The notes beneath the pieces are model-generated. The model did not search any database. It worked only from the letters and a program-made list of their open reading frames with translations, and was not told the origin of the DNA. From Spectribacter hydrogenoxidans (GTDB lineage Bacteria; Pseudomonadota; Gammaproteobacteria; Nevskiales; Salinisphaeraceae): a stretch of 64,000 nucleotides of DNA. The stretch covers positions 62,001 to 126,000 of the forward strand of contig NZ_JAVRIB010000003.1 of NCBI RefSeq assembly GCF_031846275.1, given 5' to 3'. Positions within the stretch are counted from its first letter, which is position 1. The number at the start of each line of letters is the position of its first letter. Both the position numbers and the translations under genes were made by a program. Of the stretch, positions 39,277 through 47,568 are shown piece after piece.

Positions 39277-41154
39277 TCAGGGCCTCCCGTCCGCCGGCGC
39301 CAGCTCGCAGAAGCAGTGGGCATAGAAGCCGCGTGGATCGGTAAGGCCGTGCCGCAGCCAGTTGAAGGCCGGATCCGTCGGCACCTGCGTCAACCAGTCG
39401 GGCAGGAAGCTCAGGCCGGCCTGCGAGGACAGCAGCTGGCGCAGCAGCGCCTGCCAGTTGCCGGGCGGGCGAATGGGCTTGAGATCGTAGTCCCCCGGCT
39501 GCAACCCTGCGAGTTCGGCGGTGGCCGTCAGCGCCTGGTCGAAACCACCCAGCGAATCCACCAGCCCGATGCGCTGGGCATCGGCGCCGCTCCACACGCG
39601 GCCCTGGGCAATCTCGTTCACCGCCGACTTCTGCATGTCGCGAGCCTCGGCCACACGGCCGATGAACTGGTCGTAGGTGTGCTCGATGCCGGTCTGGATG
39701 ATGCGCTTGACCATCGGACTCAGCGGCCGATCGCCTCGCAAAGCACCGGACAGCGGCGTAGTGCCGACGCCATCGGTATGAATGCCGAGTTCCGCCAGCG
39801 GCTTGCCATAGGTGGGAATGATGCCGAACACGCCAATGGAGCCGGTGATGGTGGCCGGCTGGGCCCAGATCTGGTCTGCATCCATGCTGATCCAGTAGCC
39901 CCCCGAGGCCGCCGTGCCCGCCATCGACACCACCACCGGCTTGCCGGCCTCACGCGTCAGCGCGACTTCGCGCCGGATGCGTTCCGAGGCGTAGACCGAC
40001 CCGCCCGGGCTGTTCACCCGCAGCAGCAACGCCGCCACCGAATCATCCCGACGCGCCTCGGCCACCAGCTTGGCCACGGTTTCGCCGCCGGCGGCCCCGC
40101 GCATGCTCTCACCGTCCACGATCGGGCCTTCCACCACGACCAGTCCGATGCGGTTGTCGGTCCGCGGCTCGGGCTGGGCCGATTCGGTCGCACTCAGGTA
40201 CTGGAAGTGATTGATCTGACGGAAACTGCCGTGCTCGTCGTCGGCGCCCACGATCTCCCGCATCGCCTCACGGGTCGCCTCGAGGGAAGCGATCTCGTCC
40301 ACCAGGCCGGCAGCCCTGGCCATGGCTGCAGCGTCACCGCCGGCGTCGGCGAGGTTGGCATCGAACTTCGCCACATAGCCTTCGATGTCGGATGACGCCA
40401 GTTCGCGGACGCCGGTGATCTCGTTCAGATACACCTTCCACAGCGATTCCAGCCAGGCCCGGTTGGCGGCCCGGGCCGGCGGCGACATGTCGTTGCGCAG
40501 GAACGGCTCGACGAACGACTTGTATTCGCCCACGCGGAACACGTTGATATCCACGCCCAGCTTGTCGAGCGCCTCGGCGAAGTACTTGCGGTAGACCGCA
40601 TAGCCCTCGACGAATACATAGCCCATCGGATCCAGATAGACGTGATCGGCATGGGCGGCAAGTTCGTACTGGGCCTGATTGTAGCTCGGCGACCAGGCTA
40701 CCACCCGCTTGCCCGACTCACGAAAAGCGTCGATGGCGTCGGTAAGGTCCTGCAGCTGGCCGGCGCTGGCCGCGCCCAGCTGATCGAGCTTGAGAAAGGT
40801 CAGCTTGATGCGCTCATCCTCAGCCGCCCGGTCGAGCGCTTCCACCAGATCCCGCACCACGGTCTGCGGCTCGGGGCCGCTGATCAGATCGCGGACCAGG
40901 GCATCCGGCGCCGCCATGTCGCTCTGTTCGATCAGGTCGCCGGTCGGCGCCCATACCAGGGCGATATCCTCCTCCACCGTGACCCCGCCACCGCCGAAGA
41001 AGATCAGATAGGCTGACACCGGTACCGCCAGCAGAAACAGCAGGATAAGCAGCGCGTAGAAACCGGCAGCCACCCGCCATATCAGGCGAAAGAAGCCGCC
41101 GAGGATGCCTTTTTGCTTGGCCAAGTCGATCACCGTTGAAAGTGCAGATGCCAT
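39277..41154 (-). CDS. sppA: signal peptide peptidase SppA (67 kDa type)
   Basis: Membrane-anchored serine protease that degrades cleaved signal peptides. 625 aa, the tandem-domain form of E. coli. One N-terminal transmembrane helix (about 28-52). The general base Lys212 lies in GEYKSFVEPF in the first half and the nucleophile Ser439 in ITGSIGVFG in the second, so the active site is built from both repeats. It is followed directly by the alpha/beta hydrolase. Confidence 0.96.
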   Translation of the reverse strand: MASALSTVIDLAKQKGILGGFFRLIWRVAAGFYALLILLFLLAVPVSAYLIFFGGGGVTVEEDIALVWAPTGDLIEQSDMAAPDALVRDLISGPEPQTVVRDLVEALDRAAEDERIKLTFLKLDQLGAASAGQLQDLTDAIDAFRESGKRVVAWSPSYNQAQYELAAHADHVYLDPMGYVFVEGYAVYRKYFAEALDKLGVDINVFRVGEYKSFVEPFLRNDMSPPARAANRAWLESLWKVYLNEITGVRELASSDIEGYVAKFDANLADAGGDAAAMARAAGLVDEIASLEATREAMREIVGADDEHGSFRQINHFQYLSATESAQPEPRTDNRIGLVVVEGPIVDGESMRGAAGGETVAKLVAEARRDDSVAALLLRVNSPGGSVYASERIRREVALTREAGKPVVVSMAGTAASGGYWISMDADQIWAQPATITGSIGVFGIIPTYGKPLAELGIHTDGVGTTPLSGALRGDRPLSPMVKRIIQTGIEHTYDQFIGRVAEARDMQKSAVNEIAQGRVWSGADAQRIGLVDSLGGFDQALTATAELAGLQPGDYDLKPIRPPGNWQALLRQLLSSQAGLSFLPDWLTQVPTDPAFNWLRHGLTDPRGFYAHCFCELAPADGRP

Positions 41155-41288
41155 GGTACGTCAAGGCCCACGAGCCGCCCAAGCCAACCCCACCCCACCC
41201 GGTTGGACTCGCTCTAGTAGAATTACGGCCAATCGGCGTTGCCCCGGATGGCACCGCCTTCCGTTACCGCAACCAGCAAGCCCCGATC

Positions 41289-42290
41289 ATGAATGATGCC
41301 TCCGCGAACATCCCCCACCACAAGCTGATCATCCTGGGCTCGGGCCCGGCCGGCTATACCGCAGCGGTGTATGCCGCCCGCGCCAACCTTGATCCGGTGC
41401 TGATCACCGGTATCGAGCAGGGTGGCCAGTTGATGACTACCACCGACGTCGACAACTGGCCCGGGGACGTCGAAGGCCTGCAGGGTCCGGACCTGATGAC
41501 CCGCATGCTGGCCCATGCCGAGCGCTTCGATACCCGGGTGCTGTTCGACCACATCAACGCGGTGGATTTCAGCCAACGTCCACTGCGTCTGGAGGGCGAC
41601 CGCGGCGGCTATACCTGCGATGCGCTGATCATCGCCACCGGCGCCACCGCCAAGTATCTGGGCCTGCCCTCGGAGGAAGCCTTCGCCGGCAAGGGGGTTT
41701 CCGCCTGCGCCACGTGCGACGGGTTCTTCTACAAGGGCCGCAACGTGGCAGTGATCGGCGGCGGCAATACGGCGGTGGAGGAAGCCCTTTACCTGTCGAA
41801 CATCGCGGCCAAGGTCACGGTGGTACACCGGCGCGATCAGTTCCGCTCGGAAAAGATCCTGGCCGACAAGCTGCGCGACAAGGCCGAGAACGGCAACGTG
41901 GAGATCATCTGGAACCATGTCCTCGACGAAATCCTGGGCGACGACATGGGCGTCAACGCTGCCCGCATCAAGTCGGTGGCCGACGGCACGCCCCGCCAGC
42001 TGGATGTCGACGGCGTATTCATCGCCATCGGGCACAAGCCCAATACCGACATATTTGCCGGACAACTGGACATGGAAGGCGGCTACATCTCGGTCAATAG
42101 CGGTACCCGGGGCAACCACACCGCCACCAGCGTGCCCGGTGTGTTCGCGGCCGGCGACGTGATGGATCACGTCTACCGCCAGGCCATCACCTCGGCCGGC
42201 ACCGGCTGTATGGCCGCCCTCGACGCCGAGAAGTATCTCGACCAGCTGGCCGAGGAAACCGCCGGAACGGCCGCAGCCGAAGCCTCCTGA
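41289..42290 (+). CDS. trxB: thioredoxin-disulfide reductase
   Basis: NADPH-dependent flavoenzyme that reduces thioredoxin. 333 aa. FAD motif LGSGPAGYTAAVYAARA (16-32); redox-active Cys140 and Cys143 in CATC; NADPH motif GGGNTAVEEALYLS; C-terminal FAD motif FAAGDVMDHVYRQAITSAG. The ATG at 41289 gives the family N-terminus. A TAGAAT at 41218-41223 may be the -10. An NlpC-like lipoprotein gene follows 7 bases later. Confidence 0.97.
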   Translation: MNDASANIPHHKLIILGSGPAGYTAAVYAARANLDPVLITGIEQGGQLMTTTDVDNWPGDVEGLQGPDLMTRMLAHAERFDTRVLFDHINAVDFSQRPLRLEGDRGGYTCDALIIATGATAKYLGLPSEEAFAGKGVSACATCDGFFYKGRNVAVIGGGNTAVEEALYLSNIAAKVTVVHRRDQFRSEKILADKLRDKAENGNVEIIWNHVLDEILGDDMGVNAARIKSVADGTPRQLDVDGVFIAIGHKPNTDIFAGQLDMEGGYISVNSGTRGNHTATSVPGVFAAGDVMDHVYRQAITSAGTGCMAALDAEKYLDQLAEETAGTAAAEAS

Positions 42291-42297
42291 TCGGCCG

Positions 42298-42786
42298 ATG
42301 CGCCACCACACAATTCACCCGACGCTGGCCCTGATCGCCACGGTGGCGTTACTCGCCGCCTGCGCCTTTCAACTACCGGGTACCAACCCGGTGGACCCTG
42401 GTCTATCGGAGGCCCGCAAGACGGTGGTGTCCAATGCTACCGCCCAGATCAACGCGCCGTACCGCTACGGCGGCACCGACCGCAAGGGCTTCGGCAACGC
42501 CGGCCTGATGCATTTCGCCTATGCCGCGGCAGGCATCGGGATTCCGAACCGCACCCCGGGTCAGCTCCGCGCGGGCCGGCCGATTGAGTTCGGCGAGGCC
42601 CTGCCGGGCGATCTGCTGTTCTATCGACTGAGTGACACCGGCGACGCCGAGCCCCATGTCGGCATGTTCATCGGCTCGGGCGAGATGGTGCACGCCAGCG
42701 TCGACCGCGACCAGGTAGTGCTGGAGACGGTGGACAACGCCTTCTGGCAGAAACGGCTGGCCGCGGTCATCCGCATTCTGCCCTGA
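42298..42786 (+). CDS. NlpC/P60-like lipoprotein lacking the catalytic cysteine
   Basis: A 162 aa lipoprotein with lipobox LAAC (Cys22) and an NlpC/P60 fold: PYRYGGTDRKGFGNAGL, then PGDLLFYR and PHVGMFIGSGEMVHAS, where the His residues of the catalytic triad are kept. The segment that normally reads GFDCSGL is GFGNAGL, so the nucleophile Cys is Asn67 and peptidoglycan hydrolysis by the usual mechanism is unlikely. It may bind peptidoglycan or act as a scaffold. Co-transcribed with trxB. Confidence 0.85.
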   Translation: MRHHTIHPTLALIATVALLAACAFQLPGTNPVDPGLSEARKTVVSNATAQINAPYRYGGTDRKGFGNAGLMHFAYAAAGIGIPNRTPGQLRAGRPIEFGEALPGDLLFYRLSDTGDAEPHVGMFIGSGEMVHASVDRDQVVLETVDNAFWQKRLAAVIRILP

Positions 42787-42797
42787 TCCGCCGCCCA

Positions 42798-42824
42798 CGA
42801 AAAAGGCGCCCCGCGGGGCGCCTT
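42798..42824. terminator. bidirectional terminator between nlpC-like gene and rplS
   Basis: AAGGCGCCCC/GGGGCGCCTT, a nearly perfect palindrome at 42803-42824. Leftward it is followed by a U-rich TTTTTCG, making it a good terminator for the rplS operon; rightward it is followed by only a short TTC. Confidence 0.8.
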
Positions 42825-42850
42825 CTCGCTGCCGATGACGGCGTTTCGGG

Positions 42851-43198
42851 CTAGAGCTTCTCGCGGATACGCGCGGACTTGCCGCTGCGCTCGCGCAGGA
42901 AGTAGAGCTTGGCGCGACGCACGTCACCCCGGCGCTTGACCTTGATCTCCGCCAGCTGCGGGGAGAAGGTCTGGAACACGCGCTCCACGCCCTCGCCGTG
43001 CGATACCTTGCGCACGGTGAATGCCGAATTCAGGCCGCGGTTGCGCTTGGCGATGACCACGCCGTCGAAGGCCTGCAACCGCTCGCGGTCACCTTCCTTG
43101 ACGCGCACCTGCACGCTGACTTCGTCGCCGGGCCCGAATGCCGGGATCTGCTTGCCCTGCTGCTGTTCTGCCTCAAGTTCCCGGATGATGTCGCTCAT
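42851..43198 (-). CDS. rplS: 50S ribosomal protein L19
   Basis: Ribosomal protein at the 30S-50S interface; 115 aa as expected. Signatures are FGPGDEVSVQVRVKEGDRERLQ, VIAKRNRGLNSAFTVRK and RRAKLYFLRERSGKSARI. ATG at 43198. It ends the rpsP-rimM-trmD-rplS operon. A TACAAT (43244-43249) upstream may give it an additional promoter. Confidence 0.98.
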   Translation of the reverse strand: MSDIIRELEAEQQQGKQIPAFGPGDEVSVQVRVKEGDRERLQAFDGVVIAKRNRGLNSAFTVRKVSHGEGVERVFQTFSPQLAEIKVKRRGDVRRAKLYFLRERSGKSARIREKL

Positions 43199-43289
43199 TG
43201 TTCGCTGGCCTGTCGCTGTAAGGGTCGGCTGAGAAAGCCGCACATTGTACCTGAAATTCCGGCGATGTACCGCCACCGAGCGGGAATTT

Positions 43290-44033
43290 TCATTCACCGG
43301 CGCCGGTTTCGGCCACGAACTCCGCCAACAGCACCCGCTGCTCGTCGGTCAGCGTCAGTGCATCGAGCAGATCGGGGCGATGCAGCCAGGTGCGTCCCAG
43401 CGCCTGTTTCAGGCGCCAGCGGCGGATTGCGGCATGATCCCCGGACAACAGCACCGGCGGCACCGGTTCGTCACCGCCAGGCGGCCGGGTGTAATGGGGG
43501 TGATCCAGCAGTCCCGCGGCAAACGAATCATCCGCAGCCGATTCGTCGTCGCCCAGGGCGCCGGGCAACAGCCGAATCACTGCATCCAGCAGCAGCATGG
43601 CCGGCAGTTCACCACCGGACACCACGAAATCGCCCAGCGATATCTCCGCGTCGATATCGGCATCCAGCACCCGCTGATCAATGCCCTCGTACCGGCCACA
43701 CACAAGCACCAGATGCGGTGCCTGTGCCAGCCGGCGGGCCCAGCCATCGCTGAAGCGCTCGCCCTGCGGCGTGAGCGCGAGCACCGGACCGCAGGTTTCA
43801 CGCGTGTGACGGATCGCGGTGAGCGTGTCCCGTAACGGTGCGACCTGCATGACCATGCCGGGACCGCCGCCGTAGGCCCGGTCGTCCACGCGACCCTGGC
43901 GGTTGCCGGCCCGGTCCCGGGGGTTCCAGGTCCGCAAGCTGACCAGCCCCCGCGCCGCCGCCCGGCCGGTCACGCCGTGGCGCTCGACCTCGCGGATCAG
44001 TTCGGGAAACAGGGTGACGACGTCGATGTCCAC
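43290..44033 (-). CDS. trmD: tRNA (guanine-N1)-methyltransferase
   Basis: Methylates G37 of tRNAs reading CNN and some CGG codons, preventing frameshifts. 247 aa. Trefoil-knot SPOUT fold with AYGGGPGMVM, LVCGRYEGIDQR and EISLGDFVVSGGE. The GTG at 44033 is chosen because it begins exactly at the family N-terminus (DIDVVTLFPE) and follows the rimM stop by 7 bases. Confidence 0.97.
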   Translation of the reverse strand: MDIDVVTLFPELIREVERHGVTGRAAARGLVSLRTWNPRDRAGNRQGRVDDRAYGGGPGMVMQVAPLRDTLTAIRHTRETCGPVLALTPQGERFSDGWARRLAQAPHLVLVCGRYEGIDQRVLDADIDAEISLGDFVVSGGELPAMLLLDAVIRLLPGALGDDESAADDSFAAGLLDHPHYTRPPGGDEPVPPVLLSGDHAAIRRWRLKQALGRTWLHRPDLLDALTLTDEQRVLLAEFVAETGAGE

Positions 44034-44040
44034 GGCGGGC

Positions 44041-44559
44041 TCAGAAATCCGGGTCCCAGTCCACCACGATACGGCGCTGGCCGGTATCGACATCCTCGAC
44101 CACGGGCCCCCGCACGAAGGGAATCAGCCGCTGCCGGCCGTTTTCCACCACCAGCACCGGATGTTCGCCGGTGTCCATGAGGCCGTCGACGCAGCCGAGG
44201 TCGACACCCTCACGGGTCACGACCCGGCAACCGAGCAGATCGGCCCAGTAGACCTGGCCATCGGGTAAGGAGGGGAGCGCTTCGCGCGCCACCCGGACGT
44301 CGAGCCCGACCAGCGCGGCGGCAGTGTCCCGATCCTCGATCGGGGGCGCGTCGCCCGTGGCCAGCAGGGCCACCAGGCCGCGGCCCTGCTTGCGGTGATG
44401 GCAGACGCGCATCGGCGACGCGTCGTCGCCGAGATACCAGAGGGTGTAATCGAAGATCGCGACGGGTGGCTCGGTGTAGGAATACACCTTCAGCCACCCG
44501 CGAACCCCGAACAGGCCGCTGATGCGGCCCAGCAGGACCGTGTCGGTCCCGCCCGGCAC
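44041..44559 (-). CDS. rimM: 16S rRNA processing protein RimM
   Basis: Assists maturation of the 30S head and binds S19. 172 aa. N-terminal LLGRISGLFGVRGWLKVYSYTE (RimM domain) and C-terminal PRC-barrel with YWADLLGCRVV and LIPFV. GTG start at 44559, 6 bases past the rpsP stop; ribosome site weak, so coupling to rpsP translation is likely. Confidence 0.96.
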   Translation of the reverse strand: MPGGTDTVLLGRISGLFGVRGWLKVYSYTEPPVAIFDYTLWYLGDDASPMRVCHHRKQGRGLVALLATGDAPPIEDRDTAAALVGLDVRVAREALPSLPDGQVYWADLLGCRVVTREGVDLGCVDGLMDTGEHPVLVVENGRQRLIPFVRGPVVEDVDTGQRRIVVDWDPDF

Positions 44560-44565
44560 GGCAGA

Positions 44566-45033
44566 CTACTTCTGCTCGTCCGACTCGCTGCCGGCGTCTT
44601 CGGCCGGTGCTTCGTCGGCGGCCGCTGCGTCCTCCGCCGGGGCGGCTTCTTCCGCCGGCGCAGCCTCTTCTGCGGGTGCCGCATCCTCGGCAGGCGCGGC
44701 CGCTTCGGTGGCTTCCGCCTTGGGCGCCGCCGGCTTGGGCTTCGGCTTGCTCTTGGGCGGTGCCGCGCGGGCCGGGGCCTCTTCGATGCCGTTCTTGTCG
44801 AAGTGCTTGATCAGGTGGGTGACGCGCTCGGACGCTACCGCACCCTGGCCGCGCCAGTATTCAATGCGTTCACGATCAAGCTTGAGCGGCGTCTCGCCGC
44901 CGATCGCAATCGGGTTGAAGAAACCCAGGCGCTCGATGTAGCGACCGTCGCGCTGATTGCGCTTGTCGGTCACGACAATGTGATAGAACGGGCGCTTCTT
45001 GGCGCCGCCGCGGGCAAGCCGAATCCTGACCAT
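44566..45033 (-). CDS. rpsP: 30S ribosomal protein S16 with long Ala/Glu/Pro tail
   Basis: Small-subunit assembly protein. The core (1 to about 84) is standard: MVRIRLARGGAKKRPFYHIV, RYIERLGFFNP, VTHLIKHFDKNG. Most S16 proteins end there; this one continues for about 70 residues, first Lys/Pro-rich (about 88-103), then repeats of AAPAEE/AAPAED. The tail is acidic and presumably disordered. A good promoter precedes the gene. First gene of the rpsP-rimM-trmD-rplS operon. Confidence 0.96.
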   Translation of the reverse strand: MVRIRLARGGAKKRPFYHIVVTDKRNQRDGRYIERLGFFNPIAIGGETPLKLDRERIEYWRGQGAVASERVTHLIKHFDKNGIEEAPARAAPPKSKPKPKPAAPKAEATEAAAPAEDAAPAEEAAPAEEAAPAEDAAAADEAPAEDAGSESDEQK

Positions 45034-45088
45034 ATGCTTTCCGGTAATTGATTGCCATTGGCCGCCGGGCGGCGGCTGCAAACCGCGC

Positions 45089-45116
45089 ATTGTACGCATT
45101 TTGGCGCAAATGCCAA
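45089..45116 (-). promoter_or_regulatory. sigma-70 promoter of rpsP-rimM-trmD-rplS
   Basis: TTGGCA (45116-45111), 16-base spacer, TACAAT (45094-45089); each hexamer matches 5 of 6. The leader to the rpsP ATG is about 48 bases. Confidence 0.75.
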
Positions 45117-45161
45117 CTGTCTGGGACGCGACCCGATCCAGGCGGGCCATGCCCAGCGGGA

Positions 45162-46535
45162 TCAGAACGGCGGGCGTCCCCCGGGGCCACCGCCCATGCC
45201 GCCGCCCTGCAGGCCTCGCATCATCTTCTGCATGCCGCCCTTGGAAAACTTCTTCATCATCTTCTGCATCTGCATATGCTGCTTGAGCAGCCGGTTCACG
45301 TCCTGGACCTGGGTGCCGGAGCCGGCGGCGATGCGGCGCTTGCGCGAGGCGCGGACCACATCCGGGAAGCGCCGTTCCTGGGCGGTCATGGAGTCCATGA
45401 TCGCCAGCATCCGCTTGACCTGGGTCTCGTCGGCCGCTCCGGCCATGCCCTTGGGCATGCCGGCGCCGCCCGGCATCTTTTCCATCAGGGCGCTCAATCC
45501 GCCCATCTGCTGCATCTGCCGCAGCTGCTCGCCGAGGTCATCCAGGTCGAACCCCTTGCCCTTCTTGAGCTTGCGGGCCAGCTTGTCCGCCTTGTCGCGA
45601 TCGACCTTCTGCTCGGCCTCCTCGACCAGACTGAGCACGTCGCCCATGCCGAGGATGCGCGACGCAACACGATCGGGGTGGAACGGTTCCAGGGCGTCGA
45701 GCTTCTCGCCCGTGCCCAGGAACTTGATCGGCTTGCCGGTGACCTGCCGGGCGGACAGGGCCGCGCCGCCCCGGGCGTCGCCGTCGACCTTGGTCAGCAC
45801 CACGCCGGTCAGCGGCAACGCCTCGCCGAACGCCGCAGCAGTTCGGGCGGCGTCCTGGCCGGTCATGGCATCGACCACGAACAGGGTCTCCACCGGATCG
45901 AGCGCGGCGTGCAGTCGGCCGATCTCGTCCATCATCGCCTCGTCGATACCCAGCCGGCCGGCGGTATCCACGATCAGCACGTCCTTGAAGCCCTTGCGTG
46001 CCGCGTTCAGGGCGGCCCTGGCGATGGCGACCGGCTCATCCTCCGCCCGGCTGGGGAAGAATTCGGCACCGACTTCACCGCTCACCCGCTCCAGCTGGTC
46101 GATGGCCGCGGGACGATAGACGTCGCAGGACACGGTCATCACCGATTTCTTCTCGCGCTCCCGCAGGGTACGGGCGAGCTTGGCCACGGTGGTGGTCTTG
46201 CCAGAGCCCTGCAGGCCGGCCATGAGAATCACCGCCGGCGGCTGGGACTTCAGCGCCAGCACCGACTGCTCACTGCCGAGTACCGTCACCAGTTCGTCGT
46301 GGACCACCCTGACCATCGCCTGACCCGGGGTCAGGCTACTGGACACTTCGGTGCCCACCGCCCGTTCACGCACCCGGTCGATGAAATCCTTGACCACCGG
46401 CAGCGCGACATCGGCCTCGAGCAGGGCCATGCGCACTTCCCGGAGGGTGGTCTTGATGTTGTCCTCGGTCAGCCGGCCGCGTCCGCGGATGGTCTGCAGG
46501 CTGCGATTGAGGCGTTCGGAAAGACTGTCGAACAT
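45162..46535 (-). CDS. ffh: signal recognition particle protein Ffh
   Basis: GTPase that with 4.5S RNA targets nascent membrane proteins to FtsY. 457 aa. N domain, G domain with GLQGSGKTTT, DTAGRLGID and TKVDGDARGG, and a Met-rich M domain (MQMQKMMKKF…MRGLQGGG) that binds signal peptides and RNA. ATG at 46535. A TACAAT -10 is at 46567-46572. It diverges from the ypjD-like gene, the usual arrangement. Confidence 0.98.
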   Translation of the reverse strand: MFDSLSERLNRSLQTIRGRGRLTEDNIKTTLREVRMALLEADVALPVVKDFIDRVRERAVGTEVSSSLTPGQAMVRVVHDELVTVLGSEQSVLALKSQPPAVILMAGLQGSGKTTTVAKLARTLREREKKSVMTVSCDVYRPAAIDQLERVSGEVGAEFFPSRAEDEPVAIARAALNAARKGFKDVLIVDTAGRLGIDEAMMDEIGRLHAALDPVETLFVVDAMTGQDAARTAAAFGEALPLTGVVLTKVDGDARGGAALSARQVTGKPIKFLGTGEKLDALEPFHPDRVASRILGMGDVLSLVEEAEQKVDRDKADKLARKLKKGKGFDLDDLGEQLRQMQQMGGLSALMEKMPGGAGMPKGMAGAADETQVKRMLAIMDSMTAQERRFPDVVRASRKRRIAAGSGTQVQDVNRLLKQHMQMQKMMKKFSKGGMQKMMRGLQGGGMGGGPGGRPPF

Positions 46536-46669
46536 GGCGTCTCGGCGGGATTCGGAATCGACGCGCATTGTACCGGGCATGCTTTCCCGTGCGCAGGGGC
46601 TGTGCGACCATTCCGCCATCGGTCGGGCGCCGCGGCGCCGGCCTCCATCGCGGCATCCACCGGGTAATC

Positions 46670-47473
46670 GTGACCACGTTGACGATAACGCTTCTCATTC
46701 TGGCCTGTGCCGGCTACGCCGCCGCGGGCCTGCTTTGCTGGCGGCACCTGCACGGCGCGCCGGTATGGCCGGTGCATGTCACCGCGGGCGTGGCGGTGGC
46801 CGCGCATCTGGCGGTGCTGCTACTGGCCATGGTCGAGGTCCGCAGTGTGGTGATCGGCGTGGGCGGGGCCCTGTCACTGTTCGCGTGGCAGGCCGCGCTG
46901 CTGCTGTTTCTGGCGGCCTGGCGCCAGCCGGTGGCCTCGCTGGGGTTGGTGGTCTACCCGGTGGCGCTGCTCTGCGCGCTGGCGATGCCGCTGCTACCGG
47001 GTGGTGCCGAGGCCCCCACGCCGCTGGACTGGTCGCTGCAGCTGCATGTGCTGCTGTCGCTGGTGGCCTATGGCTTTCTCACCCTGGCCGCGGTGCAGGC
47101 CGCCCTGCTGTCATTCCAGGATCACCGCCTGCACAACCATCGCACCGCCGGGCTGAACACCGGCCTGCCCCCGCTGCAGACCATGGAACGGCTGATGTTC
47201 CGCCTGATCGCAATCGGCTTCGCTTTGCTGACCCTGGCGATCGTCACCGGGGCCGTGTTCCTGGACAACCCCCTGGCGCAGCACCTGGCGCACAAGACGG
47301 TGTTGTCGGTCATTGCCTGGGCGTTCTTCGGGATCCTGCTCTGGGGCCACTGGCGTCAGGGCTGGCGGGGCCGCACCGCAATCCGCTGGACCGCCGGCGG
47401 CTATGCCCTGCTGATTGCCGCCTATTTCGGCAGCAAGATGGTGCTGGAGCTGGTGCTGGGCCGGCACTGGTAG
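46670..47473 (+). CDS. inner membrane protein YpjD (cytochrome c assembly/HemX-like)
   Basis: A 267 aa polytopic membrane protein with about eight helices, of the CcsA/HemX-like family (E. coli YpjD/CorE). The Trp-rich haem-handling motif of true CcsA is not evident. Conserved-type segments are LHVLLSLVAYGFLTLAAVQA and LAHKTVLSVIAWAFFGILLWGHWRQGWRGR. E. coli genetics link the family to Mg2+/Co2+ resistance. The GTG at 46670 is the most plausible start, though its ribosome site is weak. It lies between ffh and corB as in enterics. Confidence 0.85.
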   Translation: MTTLTITLLILACAGYAAAGLLCWRHLHGAPVWPVHVTAGVAVAAHLAVLLLAMVEVRSVVIGVGGALSLFAWQAALLLFLAAWRQPVASLGLVVYPVALLCALAMPLLPGGAEAPTPLDWSLQLHVLLSLVAYGFLTLAAVQAALLSFQDHRLHNHRTAGLNTGLPPLQTMERLMFRLIAIGFALLTLAIVTGAVFLDNPLAQHLAHKTVLSVIAWAFFGILLWGHWRQGWRGRTAIRWTAGGYALLIAAYFGSKMVLELVLGRHW

Positions 47474-47568
47474 CGCGGCAGACCCCGGCTGACGGGCTTC
47501 AGCCAACTTGACACCGGTCGTCGGCGCCACGTACACACCTTCATAGATACTCAGGAGACCGCCCGCTT

